Below the pieces are notes generated by a model that was given only the letters and a program-made list of their open reading frames with translations, ran no database searches and was not told the DNA's origin. 64,000 nucleotides of DNA, taken from assembly GCF_900105125.1 (NCBI RefSeq), contig NZ_LT629750.1:2976001-3040000 (forward strand), given 5' to 3'. Positions 60,875-64,000 of this stretch are shown piece after piece. The position numbers and the translations under genes were made by a program. Numbering within the stretch: the first letter of the stretch is position 1; every line of letters begins with the position of its first letter. Source of the stretch: Bradyrhizobium canariense (GTDB lineage: Bacteria > Pseudomonadota > Alphaproteobacteria > Rhizobiales > Xanthobacteraceae).

Positions 60875-61054
60875 ATGCCGTTTCCGATCAAAACAGCCTT
60901 GTCGGTGATCGTCCTGCTGGTCGCCTGCGCCGGCTATTACTACGAAGCCTCCATCGGGATGCATGGGCCTAAAATAGCAATCATGCTGCTGGCACCGTTC
61001 ATGGTCGTCGCCATGTGGATTTTCCCGGAAGTGACCCGCCGCAAGGCAGAATGA
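60875..61054 (+). CDS. 59-residue small membrane protein
   Basis: ATG 60875 follows AAGGA at nine bases and lies 11 bp after the previous stop. The product MPFPIKTALSVIVLLVACAG ... GPKIAIMLLAPFMVVAMWIF ... VTRRKAE has two hydrophobic helices joined by a YYYEASIGMHG loop and a basic end. The spacing and composition match its neighbours, so I take it as real. Function unknown; third gene of the hydroxylase operon. Confidence 0.72.
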   Translation: MPFPIKTALSVIVLLVACAGYYYEASIGMHGPKIAIMLLAPFMVVAMWIFPEVTRRKAE

Positions 61055-61194
61055 TCGGCCGCTTGAGCGCGCGCTCGACGCCGCGGGCTATCCAAGGGCC
61101 GGACCGGACCTGATTCGGCAAATCGTCAACGAAGAGTTAATCCACGCTCTGTAAACTGGCTAGACCTCTTAACCCTGCTCAGGTTTAGCCTCAC

Positions 61195-63276
61195 ATGAAA
61201 ATTGGCACCTTGTTGACGGTCTCCGTCATTTCGCTCGCGGCTGTGGGCGGAGCTGTCTCCGCCTATGTGGCTGTGTCCAAATACGGGACGATGGATAGTA
61301 TTGCGGTCGCGCAGCGACGTTTGGAAGTCGTGCGGGCCGTGGGAGACATTCCACGATATCTCAACCCCGAGCGGGGTTTTGCTACGAATATCCTGTTCGG
61401 GCCACCCGTTGTCGACGCGAAAGAGAGAACCGCGCTCGACACTTACCGCAAGTCCACCGACGCAGCCGTGACCGTAATGGACAACGTGCGAAATGGCTCG
61501 ATAGCCGGATTGGATGACCAAACGGCCATCGCCGCAACGATCGACGATGTCAAAAGGCAGCTCGCCACGTTGCGCCAAGATGCCGACCGGGCAATCGATG
61601 GGCCAGTCGAGGCTCGCCGAGACGCAGCAAAGAAATTGGTATCCGAAAATTCGGCCTTGAACGGCCTCGTCACCGCATTGCTGGAAGAGCAAGTGCGCCG
61701 TATGGCTCCGTCGCATGGCGGTGCGTACCGCCAGGCAACTTACGCAAATATCGCCTGGTTGTTGCGCGACATGGGCGGTCTTAACGCAAGCCTCCACAAG
61801 AATCTGGTCGGCGCAAAACGCGTCGCGACCGATGCCGAGCGAATGGAACTCAGCCGATCACAAGGCAAGACCGACCAGATCCTGGTTTCGCTGCAGGCAT
61901 TGCGAGGTAATCCAGCCACTCCCGCCAATGTCGCGACTGCCCTCAATCAGATGCAGGAAGCTTATGCCGAGCGCTTTGGCGAGGAGTTGAAGTTGGCCAA
62001 GGCGGGTGCAGCCAGCGGGCAATATGCGCATGACGTCGATACGTATTATGCGGAATCGCAGCGCGGGCTCGGATCGATTATCGCCGTGAGGGACGCCTTT
62101 TACGATAATGCGGAGACGCAGCTGGTGTCCTCTTACGGGGACGCAAGGTTCAGCTTTCTTGCCGCGCTCGCAGGTCTCGTCGCAGTTTCCGCTGCGGGTA
62201 TCGGCCTGGTCATTATGGTTCGTCGCCGGATTTGCCGGCCGATCGTCGAGATAACGGCCTCGATGACTCGTCTCGCTGGCGGCGACGTTGCTGGCGAAAT
62301 ACCCGCGAGCGGTCGCGATGACGAGATAGGCGCGATGGCGGCTGCCGTCCGTGTATTCAAGGATAATATGATCCGCGCGGATCGCCTGTCGGCCGAACAA
62401 GCCGTCGAGAGCGACACCAAATTGCGCCGCGGGCAGCTCCTTGCCGATCTCACCCATTCATTCGAGGCCAAGGTCAGTGAATTGGTCAATGGTCTATCAT
62501 CCGCATCGGTGATGCTCGAAGAGGCCGCCCGATCGATGTCATCGACAGCCGCGGACACCAACCGGCAGGCCAACGTCGTGGCGGGAGCATCCGAGCAGAC
62601 GTCAGCGAATGTGCAGACCGTTGCCAGCGCCACTGAGGAATTAACCTCCTCGATCGCCGAGATCGGCCGGCAAGTCGCGCAATCCGCCCAAATATCGGCG
62701 CGCGCCGTAGAAAACGTGCGCCGGACCGGCGACACCGCGCAGTCGCTTGCCGCAGGCGCCCAGAAGATCGGCGACGTCGTGACTTTGATACAGAGTATTG
62801 CCGCGCAGACGAATCTGCTGGCGCTCAACGCGACGATCGAGGCGGCTCGAGCTGGCGAAGCCGGTAAGGGTTTCGCTGTGGTTGCATCTGAGGTGAAGTC
62901 GCTGGCTGGTCAGACGGCCAAGGCAACTACCGAGATCTCCGAGCAAGTCGCCGCCATCCAGGCCGCGAGCGATGAGACGGTCAGCGCCATCCGGAACGTC
63001 GTCGAGGTTATCGCAGAGATCGATCAGATCGGTATTGCGATCGCCAGCGCCATCAGGGAACAGGGGTCGGCGACGTCGGAGATTGCCCGAAACGTCCAGC
63101 AGGCGGCGAATGGCACCCAGCAGGTGACCTCGAATATCGTCACCGTCCAGCAAGCCGCCAACGACACCGGGGCCGCTTCAGGCCAGGTGCTGAGCGCGGC
63201 CGAGCAACTTTCGCAGCAGTCGAAAGACCTCACCAACGAGGTCAATCGCTTCCTTTCGGACGTCAGGGCCGCCTAA
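61195..63276 (+). CDS. methyl-accepting chemotaxis protein
   Basis: The 693-residue receptor has a TM helix at about 5-27, a periplasmic sensing region to about 318 that looks all-helical, TM2 at about 319-343, a HAMP domain ([23 protein letters not shown], to about 400) and the cytoplasmic signalling hairpin with tip [20 protein letters not shown] at about 535-555. No C-terminal CheR/CheB docking pentapeptide is seen. The ligand is unknown. A start at ATG 61195 is assumed; the leader has TTAACC motifs of the CtrA half-site kind. Confidence 0.93.
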   Translation: MKIGTLLTVSVISLAAVGGAVSAYVAVSKYGTMDSIAVAQRRLEVVRAVGDIPRYLNPERGFATNILFGPPVVDAKERTALDTYRKSTDAAVTVMDNVRNGSIAGLDDQTAIAATIDDVKRQLATLRQDADRAIDGPVEARRDAAKKLVSENSALNGLVTALLEEQVRRMAPSHGGAYRQATYANIAWLLRDMGGLNASLHKNLVGAKRVATDAERMELSRSQGKTDQILVSLQALRGNPATPANVATALNQMQEAYAERFGEELKLAKAGAASGQYAHDVDTYYAESQRGLGSIIAVRDAFYDNAETQLVSSYGDARFSFLAALAGLVAVSAAGIGLVIMVRRRICRPIVEITASMTRLAGGDVAGEIPASGRDDEIGAMAAAVRVFKDNMIRADRLSAEQAVESDTKLRRGQLLADLTHSFEAKVSELVNGLSSASVMLEEAARSMSSTAADTNRQANVVAGASEQTSANVQTVASATEELTSSIAEIGRQVAQSAQISARAVENVRRTGDTAQSLAAGAQKIGDVVTLIQSIAAQTNLLALNATIEAARAGEAGKGFAVVASEVKSLAGQTAKATTEISEQVAAIQAASDETVSAIRNVVEVIAEIDQIGIAIASAIREQGSATSEIARNVQQAANGTQQVTSNIVTVQQAANDTGAASGQVLSAAEQLSQQSKDLTNEVNRFLSDVRAA

Positions 63277-63289
63277 GCGCCGACGAGGC

Positions 63290-63580
63290 GCACCAGCCGA
63301 CACGCTGCGCCTCTGCCCTCACCTTGGCTTTCCAGCTTTTGGTAAAGAGCTTGAAGCCTCCGATGTCGCGGCAACGCGCAAGTCGTTGTCTTCGAAACGG
63401 CGGAGCGATGATTTGCATACCAATCGGCAAAGCGCCGGACACGGCATAGGTACCGCAGCGATTGGTAGACTTGCCGGAGCAGGCAGCTGCATGAGGTGGC
63501 CAAGCATGGCGCAGCATGTGATCCACGCCATTGATGCTCGTTGTAAGATCGACGGCGCGGCGTCAGCATAAAGTCCCAAT
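63290..63580 (-). pseudogene. frameshifted C-terminal remnant of an amidase-family gene
   Basis: One frame reads TYAVSGALPIGMQIIAPPFR, the standard C-terminal block of amidase signature enzymes, while another frame slightly upstream reads AWITCCAMLGHLMQLPAPAS, matching the preceding amidase segment. No single frame covers both and no N-terminal part is found. It is a decayed gene between the chemoreceptor and flagellin genes. The rest of the gap (63581-63771) shows nothing recognisable. Confidence 0.6.
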
Positions 63581-63771
63581 TCAAACAGATCCGCAGAATG
63601 TTGCCTTTAGTAGCGATAAAGCTGCGGAGCCAAGCCCGGGCAAAGTCTGGTGCGCCGCTTGGGCAGTAGCGAAGCGCTGCTCTCGCTGAGCGGCGGAAGC
63701 CGGCCCGGATGGTTTTTCCTGCTCTACTTCAATGGACGGTATCAGCCGCCGAAGAAGGCTTTTCAAATAAT

Positions 63772-63805
63772 AAGACGGCAGGGAAAATCCCTGCCGTCTT
63801 TTTTG
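63772..63805 (-). terminator. strong terminator after flagellin gene (bidirectional shape)
   Basis: AAGACGGCAGGGA (63772-63784) pairs perfectly with TCCCTGCCGTCTT (63788-63800) around AAA. It lies 24 bp beyond the flagellin stop. On the plus strand a T run follows; on the minus strand the tail is TTATTATTT, so it can act on both strands. Confidence 0.85.
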
Positions 63806-63824
63806 TTTTGCTATTCGCGCGCGA

Positions 63825-64000
63825 TCAACGGAGCAGCTGGAGCACGCTCTGCTGCGACTGGTTGGCGAGCGCCAGCGCGGAGACCGCGATCGACTGGCGG
63901 GTCGACAGCGCCTGGCTGTTGGCCGCTTCCTCGTTCGGATCGGCCAGCGTCAGGTTCGAGGCGCCGGTCTGCAGCACGTTGATCAGGTTCTTGTTGAAGT
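63825..64000 (-). CDS. fliC: flagellin, C-terminal part (5' end outside window)
   Basis: The minus-strand frame from the right edge to TGA at 63825 encodes FNKNLINVLQTGASNLTLAD, PNEEAANSQALSTRQSIAVS and ALANQSQQSVLQLLR. This is the C-terminal D0 helix of flagellin with the usual ending of SVLQLLR; it packs with the N-terminal helix in the filament core. About 58 codons are within the window. A strong terminator follows. Confidence 0.92.
   Translation of the reverse strand, partial: FNKNLINVLQTGASNLTLADPNEEAANSQALSTRQSIAVSALALANQSQQSVLQLLR

Noticed and set aside
1..64000. tRNA, rRNA, CRISPR, complete IS element or prophage
   Set aside because: Reading both strands gave no cloverleaf with a TTCRA arm, no regular direct-repeat array, no transposase motif and no phage gene; a tRNA scan and an IS search would be decisive.

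Overview
The window looks like chromosome of a Bradyrhizobium-type alphaproteobacterium. The evidence is high G+C coding sequence, many ABC uptake systems for organic and amino acids, an AcdS-type ACC deaminase, a Rhizobiales-type porin, a CtrA-type box and a flagellin tail. No rRNA, tRNA, CRISPR array, complete insertion sequence or phage gene was recognised. All functions are read from sequence motifs and remembered family features; no search was run.

Region 1 (1-13.4 kb). A hydrolase tail and a small membrane protein precede a minus-strand catabolic group: CmcJ/NvfI-like oxygenase, cupin, TcuA-like flavoprotein, degenerate SDR and a ThDP enzyme. An IclR regulator is divergent. It is followed by a branched-chain-type (HAAT) uptake operon in which permease LivM and ATPases LivG and LivF are one 845-residue protein. 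acdS follows.

Region 2 (13.4-24.4 kb). Ten tightly packed minus-strand genes: NIPSNAP protein, three-subunit molybdenum hydroxylase (coxM/S/L-like), ACMSD-type amidohydrolase, CoxG-like protein, a NitT/TauT ABC importer and a Bug/TctC binding protein. A MocR regulator is divergent, with a perfect inverted repeat (TGCACTA-N12-TAGTGCA) beside its start. This reads as an import-hydroxylate-cleave pathway for an unknown, probably ring-containing acid, and is the best candidate for an undescribed system here.

Region 3 (24.4-34.4 kb). A second HAAT system (K-H-M-G-F) is followed by a CnbZ-like deaminase and a PoxB-like ThDP enzyme, with a divergent LysR regulator and palindromes between them. An aspartate dehydrogenase and a DUF3830 protein follow.

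Region 4 (34.5-48.8 kb). Mixed housekeeping and envelope genes: half-size EamA transporter, outer-membrane protein, RpiR regulator with an 18-bp palindrome, twin four-repeat membrane proteins, methanethiol-oxidase-like SBP56, pncB, a CAP-domain protein, two related serine-hydrolase-like exported proteins (one with LysM), and an overlapping lipid/membrane trio (Mpo1-like, epimerase, ICMT-like).

Region 5 (48.8-64 kb). MHS transporter with exported M19 dipeptidase, orphan DUF35 protein, MarR regulator, a major porin followed by a strong terminator and a candidate small RNA, MFS transporter with GntR regulator, zinc alcohol dehydrogenase, a sterol-desaturase-like gene with two small membrane proteins, a chemoreceptor, and the 3' end of a flagellin gene at the right edge. 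Several decayed genes (hydrolase tail, VOC, MarR, amidase, possibly RMD1-like) lie between the intact ones.
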